Assembly: GCA_964397295.1 (NCBI GenBank)
Contig: CAYNJG010000274.1
Coordinates: 1-9,558 of the forward strand
DNA from: CAYNJG01 sp964397295
GTDB lineage: Bacteria > Planctomycetota > Planctomycetia > Pirellulales > Pirellulaceae
Length of the DNA stretch: 9,558 nt
Direction of reading: 5' to 3'
Below the pieces are notes generated by a model. It was not told where the DNA came from, made no database searches, and saw only the letters and a program-made list of their open reading frames with translations. Within the stretch, counting starts at the first letter, position 1. Each line of letters opens with the position of its first letter. Position numbers and translations under genes: made by a program. Positions 1 through 7,106 of the stretch are shown here, piece after piece.

Positions 1-2070
1 ATCCGTATCACCATCACCGTCAATATCCCTGTCTAGAAACTGGGCGAATCCGCCTTGTGAGCCAGTGACTGCTGTTAATCGTTTTGGTTCTCCGTAAACG
101 GAATCTATGTTCTCAAAGAGAACGAGCGTTTCCTCTCTGCGGGTCTCAAAAAAACTGGCATCGAAGGAGCTATAATCAAAGGCCACCAAATCGAGGTCGC
201 CATCATGGTCAACGTCAATGTATCTCGATTTTTCTGAGTTTTCGAACAGAGGGAATCCAGACGGTGAGAGTATTTCTATGCGTTCAATTCGGCGCGGCGT
301 GAACTCGCCTGTATTCTCGATATTTTCGAACCACCATGGGTTTAGTGAGTCTTGGATAAGGTCAGGATCTCCATCGTTGTCAAAGTCGACGACTCGTAAT
401 GGAATGCTGGATGATTGGGCTCCGGAAAGGGATTCCCCATCCGGAAGCACGATTCGCTCGAGTGGAATAAACGTCTCTCCCACGTTTTCATAGATCGCTA
501 CATCATTTGCTCGATATTGCACGACATCGGCATCTCCGTCGTTATCAAAATCAATGAATTGCGGAGCAGTTTCTGTACGAAATTCTGAGAGAGCGGTATG
601 AGATACAACCGTTCTTGAATTGCCCCAAGAACCTTCGCCGCTTCCAAATTCGTTTGGCACAATCGATACCTGAATCGTTGGATTATCGGAGTCTCCGATT
701 GTTATCGATTGCAAAAGATCCACGTCACCATCGTTGTCATAGTCACCAGCAAGGACGTTAAACGACTGTCGGTCGTGGATGACGACAGGTACGAAATCAA
801 CGCCATCATTTTCGTAGTAGAGTAGCCCGACACGCGAAGCAACAACAAAATCGACGTCGCCATCCATGTCAAAATCATTCGCTTGAAGGGAACGCGCGTT
901 CAGTTGTGAGTCAATCAGCTGCTGGGGCCCAAACTCACCCGGACTGAGGTTTTCATGCCAAAATATCCGGTCATCAAACAGAGAAACGGCCAGTAAATCG
1001 TCGAATCCATCACCATCAAGGTCAGCCCAGACAGCGTCCGTCGCACCGTCCGATTGCGTAGCAATACGCTGCCAGTGTCCAAACTCAAAGGTTTGACGAT
1101 CAACTAACTCTTGAAATCCCAGCCCACCAAAAGGTGAGATGGGATTCAACGAACCGCCAGAGATGACTTCAAGCCATCCATCGCTATTGAGGTCGGCAAC
1201 GAACATCAGAAGTCCCCTCTGAAAGCCACCCCCAACAAAAGATGTGCCGGTCTCAGGAAACGTCTGCATACCGTCAGTATTTTCGTACCAGAACATCGAT
1301 CCTTGTCTTTCACCCACAATAAATACGTCAGCATCACCGTCTCGATCAATATCCCCTACGTCCAGCAAAGAGATTCCCCCAAGCACGTTGAACTCGCGAT
1401 CATTTACCAAAGTGCCAGACTGATTGCGAATCACAACAAGTCGATCTTGAATTGCAGCGAGCACATCAATGTCGCCATCTCCATCGAGATCCGCAGTGCG
1501 AATCGAGCTAACATCCGCCGATTCGCTGGCAGCAACAACCTCAACTGGTAGCTCATCGGACACGATTGACTCATACACCTCTATTCGTCCGTCCGATCTA
1601 CCGACAAGAATCTCCATCGTGCCATCGGAATCGATGTCGGCCGCATGCAGAGCAGTGTTACGATTCCGATTGATTTCCAGAAGTTCAAACGAACCTGCTC
1701 CTCCATTGCGTAGCAATGTCAGATTTCCCAGCGTTCCACGAGCAACCAGATCTGTATCACCGTCGGCATCAACATCTGCCGCGACGATCGTTGCCGCAAA
1801 GACATCCGCGATTACCGCAGGTTCTTCAAAATTGCCACCGCCCAAATTGCGAATCCAGACCATTCCGGACAACGTTGTGGCAACAACGTCCGTATGACCA
1901 TCGGAATCTACATCAGCCCCGACAACGAAGATGGCTGGCTCTTCAATTAGTACTTGCTGCGGTTCGAAACGCAGCTGCCCTAAGTTTCGATAGAGCGCAA
2001 CCTTGCCTTCGCCCCCGACGGCCTCAGCAGCCGCTGAAAGGATATCGAGATCACCATCGCCGTCGATGTC
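1..2070 (-). repeat. Fourteen protein-level DxDxDGxxD repeats (FG-GAP/VCBS blades)
   Basis: The repeats encode calcium-binding loops 44-64 residues apart (mean about 52). On the plus strand they appear as recurring 'atcgccatc' or 'accgtcgttgtc'-like blocks. They are well diverged at the DNA level, so this is an old protein repeat and not a recent tandem duplication. Loop 7 (D329-E337) has Asn at the third position. Loops 4 and 7 end in Glu where the others have Asp. Loop 8 reads DLDGDGFDD. The first five units carry RN before the glycine-rich turn (except one degenerate region), while later units from residue 298 carry EN, suggesting two sub-blocks. Confidence 0.8.
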
Positions 2071-2178
2071 CACTTGGGTAATTGCGCGAGTCCCGACTTC
2101 ATCCACATCGCTTATCAGGATGTCGTGGGCAATGAAGCCAACCGTCAGACAGCGGCGTGACTCTAGTTGCTCGTACAT
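1..2178 (-). CDS. Large FG-GAP/VCBS-repeat surface protein with N-terminal LESRR (LEPR-XLL-like) motif; C-terminus cut by window edge
   Basis: Reading the minus strand from ATG at 2178 gives 726 codons with no stop, so the gene runs off the left edge. The N-terminus MYEQLESRRCLTV (residues 1-13) is a variant of the LEPR-XLL motif found near the start of many large planctomycete surface proteins. Then come 14 calcium-loop motifs of the form DxDxDGxxD, starting at about residues 37, 89, 135, 181, 230, 276, 329, 386, 435, 479, 543, 598, 655 and 718. Each is followed by two or three aliphatic residues. Between loops sit RN or EN motifs after aromatic or aliphatic residues (e.g. YRN 63-65, YEN 298-300, WHEN 407-410). 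This is the FG-GAP/VCBS pattern, which folds as a calcium-bound beta-propeller. The start is supported by AAGGTGG five bases upstream. No classical signal peptide is visible. Role inferred: extracellular adhesion or ligand binding; the ligand is unknown. Confidence 0.9.
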   Translation of the reverse strand, partial: MYEQLESRRCLTVGFIAHDILISDVDEVGTRAITQVDIDGDGDLDILSAAAEAVGGEGKVALYRNLGQLRFEPQQVLIEEPAIFVVGADVDSDGHTDVVATTLSGMVWIRNLGGGNFEEPAVIADVFAATIVAADVDADGDTDLVARGTLGNLTLLRNGGAGSFELLEINRNRNTALHAADIDSDGTMEILVGRSDGRIEVYESIVSDELPVEVVAASESADVSSIRTADLDGDGDIDVLAAIQDRLVVIRNQSGTLVNDREFNVLGGISLLDVGDIDRDGDADVFIVGERQGSMFWYENTDGMQTFPETGTSFVGGGFQRGLLMFVADLNSDGWLEVISGGSLNPISPFGGLGFQELVDRQTFEFGHWQRIATQSDGATDAVWADLDGDGFDDLLAVSLFDDRIFWHENLSPGEFGPQQLIDSQLNARSLQANDFDMDGDVDFVVASRVGLLYYENDGVDFVPVVIHDRQSFNVLAGDYDNDGDVDLLQSITIGDSDNPTIQVSIVPNEFGSGEGSWGNSRTVVSHTALSEFRTETAPQFIDFDNDGDADVVQYRANDVAIYENVGETFIPLERIVLPDGESLSGAQSSSIPLRVVDFDNDGDPDLIQDSLNPWWFENIENTGEFTPRRIERIEILSPSGFPLFENSEKSRYIDVDHDGDLDLVAFDYSSFDASFFETRREETLVLFENIDSVYGEPKRLTAVTGSQGGFAQFLDRDIDGDGDTD

Positions 2179-2183
2179 GGCTT

Positions 2184-2190
2184 CCACCTT
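2184..2190 (-). promoter_or_regulatory. Ribosome binding site for the FG-GAP gene
   Basis: The minus-strand sequence AAGGTGG lies five bases before ATG 2178 and resembles AGGAGG. It decides the start, because the frame stays open upstream into the end of trmB and contains GTG and TTG codons that lack such a site. Confidence 0.55.
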
Positions 2191-2224
2191 GTTGCTTAGT
2201 CGAATCGATTCCCCCGCGACCAAT

Positions 2225-2872
2225 TTAGGCCGGATTCACATACAGCGAACGATACACCGCCTCGCCGTGTTTTCTCATCCGACGTTCGAAGTGCGTTCGA
2301 TAATCCAGATCGTGTTCGGCAGGTCGCTCATTCACCGGCTGTGGGCCGACGAGCGTCGTGGCCTCGGCTAGTGTTTCGAGTGCCATATCGAAGTACTCTT
2401 TGACGTCGGTCCAAAAATGGAGTTCACCGCTGGGCTTGAGTACGCGTTGAATTTGCTTCACGAAAACGACGTTCATGATGCGCCGCTTGAAGTGCCGTTT
2501 CTTCCACCACGGATCTGGGAAGTAAACATGCACAGCATCCAAGCTCCCATCGCTGATGTGATTAGTAATCAGTCGATTCGCGTCACCATGAAGCATCTTG
2601 CCGTTGGTCAATCCCCGTCGTGCGAGTTTCGCTGCGGCGTAGCGTGCGTACTTGCCGGCGATCTCAATGCCCACGAAATTTCGATCAGGATGATCGGCCG
2701 AAGCCGTCTGCATAAACAGACCTTTGCCGGAACCAACTTCGAATTCTGTCGGCGCACTGCTATCCGGAAAAAGATCGCGCAGATTCCAGTCCTCGGGTAA
2801 GTCCGCGAGCACGTGGAAGTAATCGCTGAGATCGATATTTTTATCGACTTGAGGTAGAGAACGGCGACCCAA
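2225..2872 (-). CDS. trmB: tRNA (guanine-N7-)-methyltransferase
   Basis: Transfers a methyl group from S-adenosylmethionine to N7 of guanine-46 in the tRNA variable loop; cytoplasmic. The 215-residue length is normal for TrmB. Visible motifs are the SAM-binding loop EVGSGKG (45-51), the second SAM motif GIE (68-70), GDA (96-98), the family signature FPDPWWKKRHFKRR (118-131), TDVKEY (155-160) and the C-terminal THFERR (193-198). The start is TTG at 2872. A TGA lies in frame four codons upstream and there is no ATG before the SAM loop; the next candidate (GTG, V21) would remove the conserved MGRRSLP-type N-terminus. No strong Shine-Dalgarno sequence is seen. It lies 46 nt upstream of the FG-GAP gene on the same strand, so read-through is possible, and it is divergent from madL. 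Confidence 0.95.
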   Translation of the reverse strand: MGRRSLPQVDKNIDLSDYFHVLADLPEDWNLRDLFPDSSAPTEFEVGSGKGLFMQTASADHPDRNFVGIEIAGKYARYAAAKLARRGLTNGKMLHGDANRLITNHISDGSLDAVHVYFPDPWWKKRHFKRRIMNVVFVKQIQRVLKPSGELHFWTDVKEYFDMALETLAEATTLVGPQPVNERPAEHDLDYRTHFERRMRKHGEAVYRSLYVNPA

Positions 2873-3055
2873 GGTGAGATCTCAAACGAGTGGACGAAAC
2901 GGCTGGCAAACGAGGATGCCGAGGAAAGCACAAATTGCAATCTCGTATTGTGATTGGATTCCCCCACGGAGGCAATCGGGTAGCCGATAAAGCGGGTGTA
3001 GTTCATGGCGAATCGATGATAGCCTGGGGACAGTGCGGCCTCGAAGGGAAACATT
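2873..3055. promoter_or_regulatory. Divergent intergenic control region, trmB / madL
   Basis: These 183 bases separate the outward-facing trmB and madL starts and must hold both promoters if each is transcribed from here. I see only weak partial symmetry (CACAA near 2930, TTGTG near 2948) and no convincing -35/-10 pair, operator or riboswitch. Short open frames across it look like shadows: they have no recognisable protein features, and they overlap madL or trmB. Confidence 0.4.
3044..3049 (+). promoter_or_regulatory. Ribosome binding site for madL (GTG start)
   Basis: AAGGGA lies six bases before the GTG at 3056. It supports this non-ATG start, whose product begins MAIYG like other MadL proteins. 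Confidence 0.55.
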
Positions 3056-3424
3056 GTGGCAATTTATGGAACATCTCTGTTAGCCATCTGCCTGCTAGTA
3101 GGTTTGCTCATTGGCAAACTGCTGGGCTTGGCTGTCGGTGTTGACGCGAATGTGGGCGGCGTTGGAATCGCGATGCTTCTGCTGATTCTGGTCTGCGATC
3201 GGTTGCGAAACAGCGGTCGTCTAACGCCACCCAGCCAACAAGGCATTTTGTTTTGGAGCTCGATTTACATTCCAATCGTCGTCGCGATGGCAGCGAAACA
3301 AAATGTTGTCGCAGCGGTCGACGGTGGCACGTTGGCAATCGTGGCTGGCGTACTTGTCGTGGTAGTGAGCTTCGCGATGGTGCCACTGTTGAGCAAAATC
3401 GGTAGCGAACCAAACGGAGACTGA
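3056..3424 (+). CDS. madL: Malonate transporter, MadL subunit
   Basis: Small integral membrane subunit of the two-component MadLM malonate carrier, described in Malonomonas rubra as a sodium-dependent malonate symporter. The 122-residue length matches MadL. Four hydrophobic segments are visible at about residues 7-29, 34-48, 64-80 and 92-112. Family-like stretches are the N-terminal IYG...L(A)xCxLVG (3-16), ANVGGVGIAML (31-41) and KQNVVAAVDGG (81-91), by recall of the family and not by alignment. The start is GTG 3056 with an AAGGGA site. The stop is separated from madM ATG by one base, so the two are translationally linked. Substrate is inferred from family membership and from the malonyl-CoA synthetase-like gene that follows; the coupling ion cannot be read from the sequence. 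Confidence 0.9.
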   Translation: MAIYGTSLLAICLLVGLLIGKLLGLAVGVDANVGGVGIAMLLLILVCDRLRNSGRLTPPSQQGILFWSSIYIPIVVAMAAKQNVVAAVDGGTLAIVAGVLVVVVSFAMVPLLSKIGSEPNGD

Positions 3425-3425
3425 T

Positions 3426-4178
3426 ATGCTCGATGTGTTTGCGAAATACTCGTTGGTGACAGCGTTCGCGACAGTCGGGGCTGTGATATGGTTTTCGTAT
3501 TGGATCTCTGATCGTCTAACGAAAGGGCGATTTCATGGTTCTGCGATCGCGATCTTACTTGGACTCGTGCTGGCGTACATTGGCGGTATTGCGTCTGACG
3601 GAGAGAAAGGCCTTGCCGACATTCCGTTATTTTCCGGAATCGGGATTATGGGCGGCGCCATGCTCCGCGACTTCGCCATCGTCGCGACGGCTTTCGGCGT
3701 TCGCATGGACGAGTTTCGAAAGACGGGAATAAGCGGAATCATTTCGCTGCTCGCAGGAGTCTTCGTATCGTTTCTTGTAGGTGGCTTAGTTGCGTATGCA
3801 TTTGGCTACCGAGATGCTGTCAGCATCACCACGATTGGTGCCGGAGCGGCCACCTACATCGTCGGCCCCGTCACGGCCACTGCTCTGGGTGCCGCCTCGG
3901 AAGTTGAAACACTTAGCATTGCCGTGGGTTTGATAAAGTCCATCTTGGTGATGACGGTGACACCCTTTGTCGCCAAGTTTATTGGGCTCGACAATCCACG
4001 TTCGGCACTGATCTTCGGCGGGCTGATGGGCACCACCAGCGGCGTTGCTGGCGGATTAGCGGCGACGGCTCCAAAGCTCGTTCCTTATGGAGCGATGACA
4101 GCGACCTTTTATACAGGCCTGGGATGTTTACTAGGCCCGTCGTTAATGTTCATGATTGTGCGAGCATTGTTGGAGTGA
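3426..4178 (+). CDS. madM: Malonate transporter, MadM subunit
   Basis: Large subunit of the MadLM malonate carrier in the cytoplasmic membrane. At 250 residues it is of family-typical size, with about eight hydrophobic segments near residues 7-27, 38-55, 66-90, 103-125, 134-155, 163-184, 194-212 and 225-247. Glycine- and threonine-rich segments likely to form the transport path are TTIGAGAATYIVGP (135-148) and GGLMGTTSGVAGG (198-210). ATG 3426 has GGAG eight bases upstream, inside the end of madL. The stop at 4176-4178 lies four bases before the ligase ATG. The order madL-madM is that of known malonate clusters, but the neighbours usual there (malonate decarboxylase subunits, biotin carrier) are absent here. 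Confidence 0.92.
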   Translation: MLDVFAKYSLVTAFATVGAVIWFSYWISDRLTKGRFHGSAIAILLGLVLAYIGGIASDGEKGLADIPLFSGIGIMGGAMLRDFAIVATAFGVRMDEFRKTGISGIISLLAGVFVSFLVGGLVAYAFGYRDAVSITTIGAGAATYIVGPVTATALGAASEVETLSIAVGLIKSILVMTVTPFVAKFIGLDNPRSALIFGGLMGTTSGVAGGLAATAPKLVPYGAMTATFYTGLGCLLGPSLMFMIVRALLE

Positions 4179-4182
4179 ACAA

Positions 4183-5673
4183 ATGAGTAGTATCGCACTT
4201 ATCCGCAGAGCAACCGATCACGGCGACGCTGTGGCCATCTTTTCACCGGCCGGTGAACATAGCTACCGTGATATCCTGGATAGTTCCGCAAGATTGGCGT
4301 CGTTCTTACTCGAACAAACCTCTGACCTAGAAGAGGCACGCGTTGCCTATTTGTTGCCAGCAGGTTTCGACTACGTCAGCACTCAATGGGGAATTTGGCG
4401 TGCGGGTGGTATCGCGGTTCCGCTTTCACTTTCCGCGACCGAGCCAGAACTGGAATACACGCTGACCGATTCTGCTGTCAGCCAACTTGTCACCTCGCGC
4501 GATCTAGTCGACAAGGTAAGTGGCCTCGCCGAACGCATTGGTTTGCGTCTACTGGTTGTTGAAGACACGAAACATGAACTCGTTGCTTTGCCAGACGTCG
4601 GTGAAGATCGCCGCGCCATGATCCTCTACACCAGTGGAACGACGAGTAAACCCAAGGGTGTCGTGAGCACGCATGCCAACATCCGCGCACAAATCACAGC
4701 ACTCATTGAGGCTTGGCACTGGGAGACATCGGACTCCATTCCACTTTTCTTGCCGCTGCATCACATCCACGGCATCATCAACATCATGAGTTCCGCACTT
4801 TGGATAGGAGCCAAATTCGAACCGTTCGAAAGGTTCAAAGTCGAAGAGATCACTGACCGCGTTTCCCAAAATGCTTACTCCGTCTTCATGGCCGTTCCAA
4901 CGATCTACGTAATAATGATTCAATGGCTCGATTTGCTCTCCGACGCCGAACGCGAACCAATCGTGACAGCCTTCGGCAAAATGCGGTTGATGATTTCCGG
5001 TTCTGCCGCCCTGCCCTCCAGCGTCCACGAAGCATGGACGGGGCTTACTGGGCAGCGGCTACTCGAACGATATGGAATGACTGAAATTGGTATGGGATTA
5101 TCAAACCCTTACGGCGGCGAACGCCGCGCCGGCATGGTTGGTCAACCGCTGCCGAACGTGAATGTGCGACTGAAGTCCGAGCAGGGTCATATCGTTGCTG
5201 AGGAGAGCGAACCAGGCGAGATTCAAATTCGAGGTCCGGCCGTCTTTCTTGAATACTGGCGGCGACCGGAAGTCACACGCAACTCCTACGACGACGGTTG
5301 GTTTCGCACCGGCGACATGGCGGTTTTAGAAGACGGCTACTACCGAATCATGGGCCGCCAATCCGTGGATATCATCAAGAGCGGCGGCTACAAGCTTTCT
5401 GCTCTGGAGATTGAAGCGGCCTTAATGGATCATGACGCGATTCAGGAATGCGCGGTCGTGGGAACGCCGGACGAAACCTGGGGCGAAGCGGTCGCAGTTG
5501 CGGTGGTGCTCGCGGAGAAAACCGAACTGCAACTTGAGGAGTTACGCGATTGGTGTCGGGATCGTCTTTCGAAATACAAGATTCCGAAAGAACTTCTTGT
5601 AGTAGATAGTTTGCCTCGAAACGCTATGGGCAAGGTCACCAAGCCTGCTGTGAGCAAACTTTTCTCGAAATGA
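4183..5673 (+). CDS. Malonyl-CoA synthetase, ACSF3/MatB-like (ANL superfamily acyl-CoA ligase)
   Basis: Predicted to activate malonate (possibly methylmalonate) with ATP and CoA, through malonyl-AMP, to malonyl-CoA in the cytoplasm. The 496-residue ANL fold shows YTSGTTSKPKG (149-159, ATP loop), LPLHHIHG (190-197), SGSAALP (272-278), LLERYGMTE (293-301), GWFRTGD (372-378), the hinge GRQSVDIIKSGGYK (391-404) and PRNAMGKV (478-485) with Lys484 as adenylation lysine. RYGMTEIGM, VDIIKSGGYK, VSTHANIRA and FMAVPTIY recall mitochondrial ACSF3 (malonyl-CoA synthetase) more than rhizobial MatB, by memory. Oddity: Ser155 replaces the usual Gly of the ATP loop. ATG 4183 is chosen over TTG 4156, which lies inside madM, because GGAG sits seven bases upstream. 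It is the third gene of the madLM unit, which supports malonate as substrate. Confidence 0.88.
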   Translation: MSSIALIRRATDHGDAVAIFSPAGEHSYRDILDSSARLASFLLEQTSDLEEARVAYLLPAGFDYVSTQWGIWRAGGIAVPLSLSATEPELEYTLTDSAVSQLVTSRDLVDKVSGLAERIGLRLLVVEDTKHELVALPDVGEDRRAMILYTSGTTSKPKGVVSTHANIRAQITALIEAWHWETSDSIPLFLPLHHIHGIINIMSSALWIGAKFEPFERFKVEEITDRVSQNAYSVFMAVPTIYVIMIQWLDLLSDAEREPIVTAFGKMRLMISGSAALPSSVHEAWTGLTGQRLLERYGMTEIGMGLSNPYGGERRAGMVGQPLPNVNVRLKSEQGHIVAEESEPGEIQIRGPAVFLEYWRRPEVTRNSYDDGWFRTGDMAVLEDGYYRIMGRQSVDIIKSGGYKLSALEIEAALMDHDAIQECAVVGTPDETWGEAVAVAVVLAEKTELQLEELRDWCRDRLSKYKIPKELLVVDSLPRNAMGKVTKPAVSKLFSK

Positions 5674-5676
5674 AAA

Positions 5677-5717
5677 TCAATCAGCCCCGTCGCAGTCGAG
5701 CCCTGTTTCGTGATTGA
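5677..5717 (+). terminator. Possible weak hairpin after the malonate unit
   Basis: A perfect 7-bp inverted repeat, TCAATCA (5677-5683) and TGATTGA (5711-5717), begins three bases after the ligase stop and is followed by a moderately T-rich stretch. The 27-base loop is long and the stem is AT-rich, so an intrinsic terminator is only a possibility. The rest of the gap to 5831 holds no gene I can support. Confidence 0.25.
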
Positions 5718-5831
5718 ATCGTTTCGTTCTAACCTAGTGAAATTCTGCGATCGGCAATTGAGGAAACGTCGGCACGAGGATGTAATGGACGCATTCCGTA
5801 CCCGTCACCGAGCAGTAAGCACACATTGCCG

Positions 5832-7031
5832 ATGAAACTTAGATTTGCCGATTACATTGCCGCAGTGGGCTTTGGCGCGTTTGCTTGTTGGATCGTCGTG
5901 GGTTTCTTCCATGGCGATCCCAAACTGCACAACGTTGAACTAGCGTCCAGCTACTTTACTCGCGCCATTCAACTTGCGATCTACTTAGCGGTCGCAGGAT
6001 CGTTGGTGGCGGCGACTTGGATCTACGCGCAAGTCCGCACAGGCCAGTTCACATGGCGAAAGATTACGTTTCCTTTGATTGCGATGTTGTTGGGTTTGCT
6101 CGTTGTTTATCCGCCGCTTTCTTACGTTTACGAGCGAACGTTAATGACGCGTACTCGCATACATCCGTTCATCCAACTTTTTCCCGAGCCTCCTCCGGCA
6201 AAGATTGAGAACCGCGACGAAGGGGAAACGCTCATCGTATGCATGGGCGGTTCTACAACGGCGTGGGGCGCAGACGGGCGACAGTGGCCGGCGGCACTCG
6301 AAGAAAACCTCCGTGCATCAGGCAAGAACGTGCATGTGTTGAAGCAAGCTCAACCTTGGTTTACTTCGATGCACACACTCTACAATTACCAGTCAAATGT
6401 GCGCCCATTGCGACCGGACATCGTGATTGTCATGCATGCGATCAATGATCTGACGATGAACGCTGACCACAGCTACTTTTCCTCGGGCGAGTTCCGTTCC
6501 GACTACGGTCACAACTTAGGACCATTCGCGAGAATCAGTCGCTCGAAACCGCTACCTACACTGATCGCCGAAGTGGCTTGGCGGTCTTGGTACTATCCAA
6601 AGCGAAAACCGATCGACACAAAAACATTTCCAGGATTGAAAACGTTTCGCCGAAACCTGGAGGGCATTGCGACGATGGCTCGCGCCGACGGCACCCAGGT
6701 TATATTCATGACGCAAGGATATTTGTACAAACCAGAAATGAGCAATGAAGAGAAAGAGCGGCTCTACATTCCAAACGCAAACGCTGTAGGACGAGACAGT
6801 TACTGGACCGTCGAAACGGCTCTAAACGGGATGCAAAGTTACAACAATACGACCAGGGGTCTCACCAATGAACTGGGGATTCAGCTGATCGATCTTGAGC
6901 AGTTTTTGCCAAAAGACTTAGAACACTTCAATGACGATTGCCATTATCGACGTCCAGGAATTGAACTCATTGCTGCTAAAGTTACGAATGAGATCGCTGC
7001 GTTGCTTGAATTGAGTGACTCACAGCCTTAG
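5832..7031 (+). CDS. Membrane-anchored SGNH/GDSL-type hydrolase-fold protein
   Basis: Probable ester hydrolase or acyl-transfer enzyme of the SGNH fold; substrate unknown. The 399-residue protein starts with three hydrophobic segments (about 6-26, 44-66 and 79-98), followed by a large soluble domain. SGNH blocks visible are GGSTT (139-143) with nucleophile candidate Ser141, PDIVIVMHAINDL (195-207) with Asn205, and DDCH (368-371) giving the Asp/His pair. The position that usually holds the block II glycine (NxG type) reads KQAQPWFTS (171-179), with Ala173 in its place, and the GxND of block III is AIND. ATG 5832 is preferred to in-frame TTG 5826; neither has a clear ribosome site. It lies 158 bases after the ligase, so co-transcription is uncertain. 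A domain facing outward is plausible, but topology is not settled by sequence alone. Confidence 0.8.
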   Translation: MKLRFADYIAAVGFGAFACWIVVGFFHGDPKLHNVELASSYFTRAIQLAIYLAVAGSLVAATWIYAQVRTGQFTWRKITFPLIAMLLGLLVVYPPLSYVYERTLMTRTRIHPFIQLFPEPPPAKIENRDEGETLIVCMGGSTTAWGADGRQWPAALEENLRASGKNVHVLKQAQPWFTSMHTLYNYQSNVRPLRPDIVIVMHAINDLTMNADHSYFSSGEFRSDYGHNLGPFARISRSKPLPTLIAEVAWRSWYYPKRKPIDTKTFPGLKTFRRNLEGIATMARADGTQVIFMTQGYLYKPEMSNEEKERLYIPNANAVGRDSYWTVETALNGMQSYNNTTRGLTNELGIQLIDLEQFLPKDLEHFNDDCHYRRPGIELIAAKVTNEIAALLELSDSQP

Positions 7032-7106
7032 GCACAATCGGTCTTTTCAAGCCAGCTTGTGAGCAGGTAAGCTTCGCGAGTTGGAATCGAACATGGAAAG
7101 ACACTC

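Noticed and set aside
84..493. Overlapping plus-strand open frames of 72 and 91 codons
   Set aside because: They lie antisense to the continuous 726-codon repeat protein, have no recognisable domains and simply mirror its codon pattern.
1..2070. DNA tandem repeat or CRISPR-like array suggested by recurring gtcgccatc-type blocks
   Set aside because: The blocks are diverged and irregularly spaced (about 130-190 bases) and encode calcium loops in one frame.
1303..2371. Plus-strand serine/proline-rich frames of 82-142 codons
   Set aside because: Antisense shadows of the FG-GAP gene and the end of trmB; their low-complexity composition is what the reverse of Asp/Gly-rich coding gives.
2417..2800. 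Plus-strand 127-codon frame
   Set aside because: Wholly antisense to trmB, whose motifs are unambiguous.
2925..2952. Operator-like inverted repeat CACAA...TTGTG in the divergent region
   Set aside because: The arms are only 5 bp and widely spaced; expected by chance.
2608..3144. Frames across the trmB-madL gap (minus 2608-3054, plus 2890-3144)
   Set aside because: Both overlap well-supported genes in another frame and show no conserved features or good ribosome sites.
4156..4182. Upstream TTG start for the ligase
   Set aside because: It would overlap madM, while ATG 4183 has a GGAG site at the right distance.
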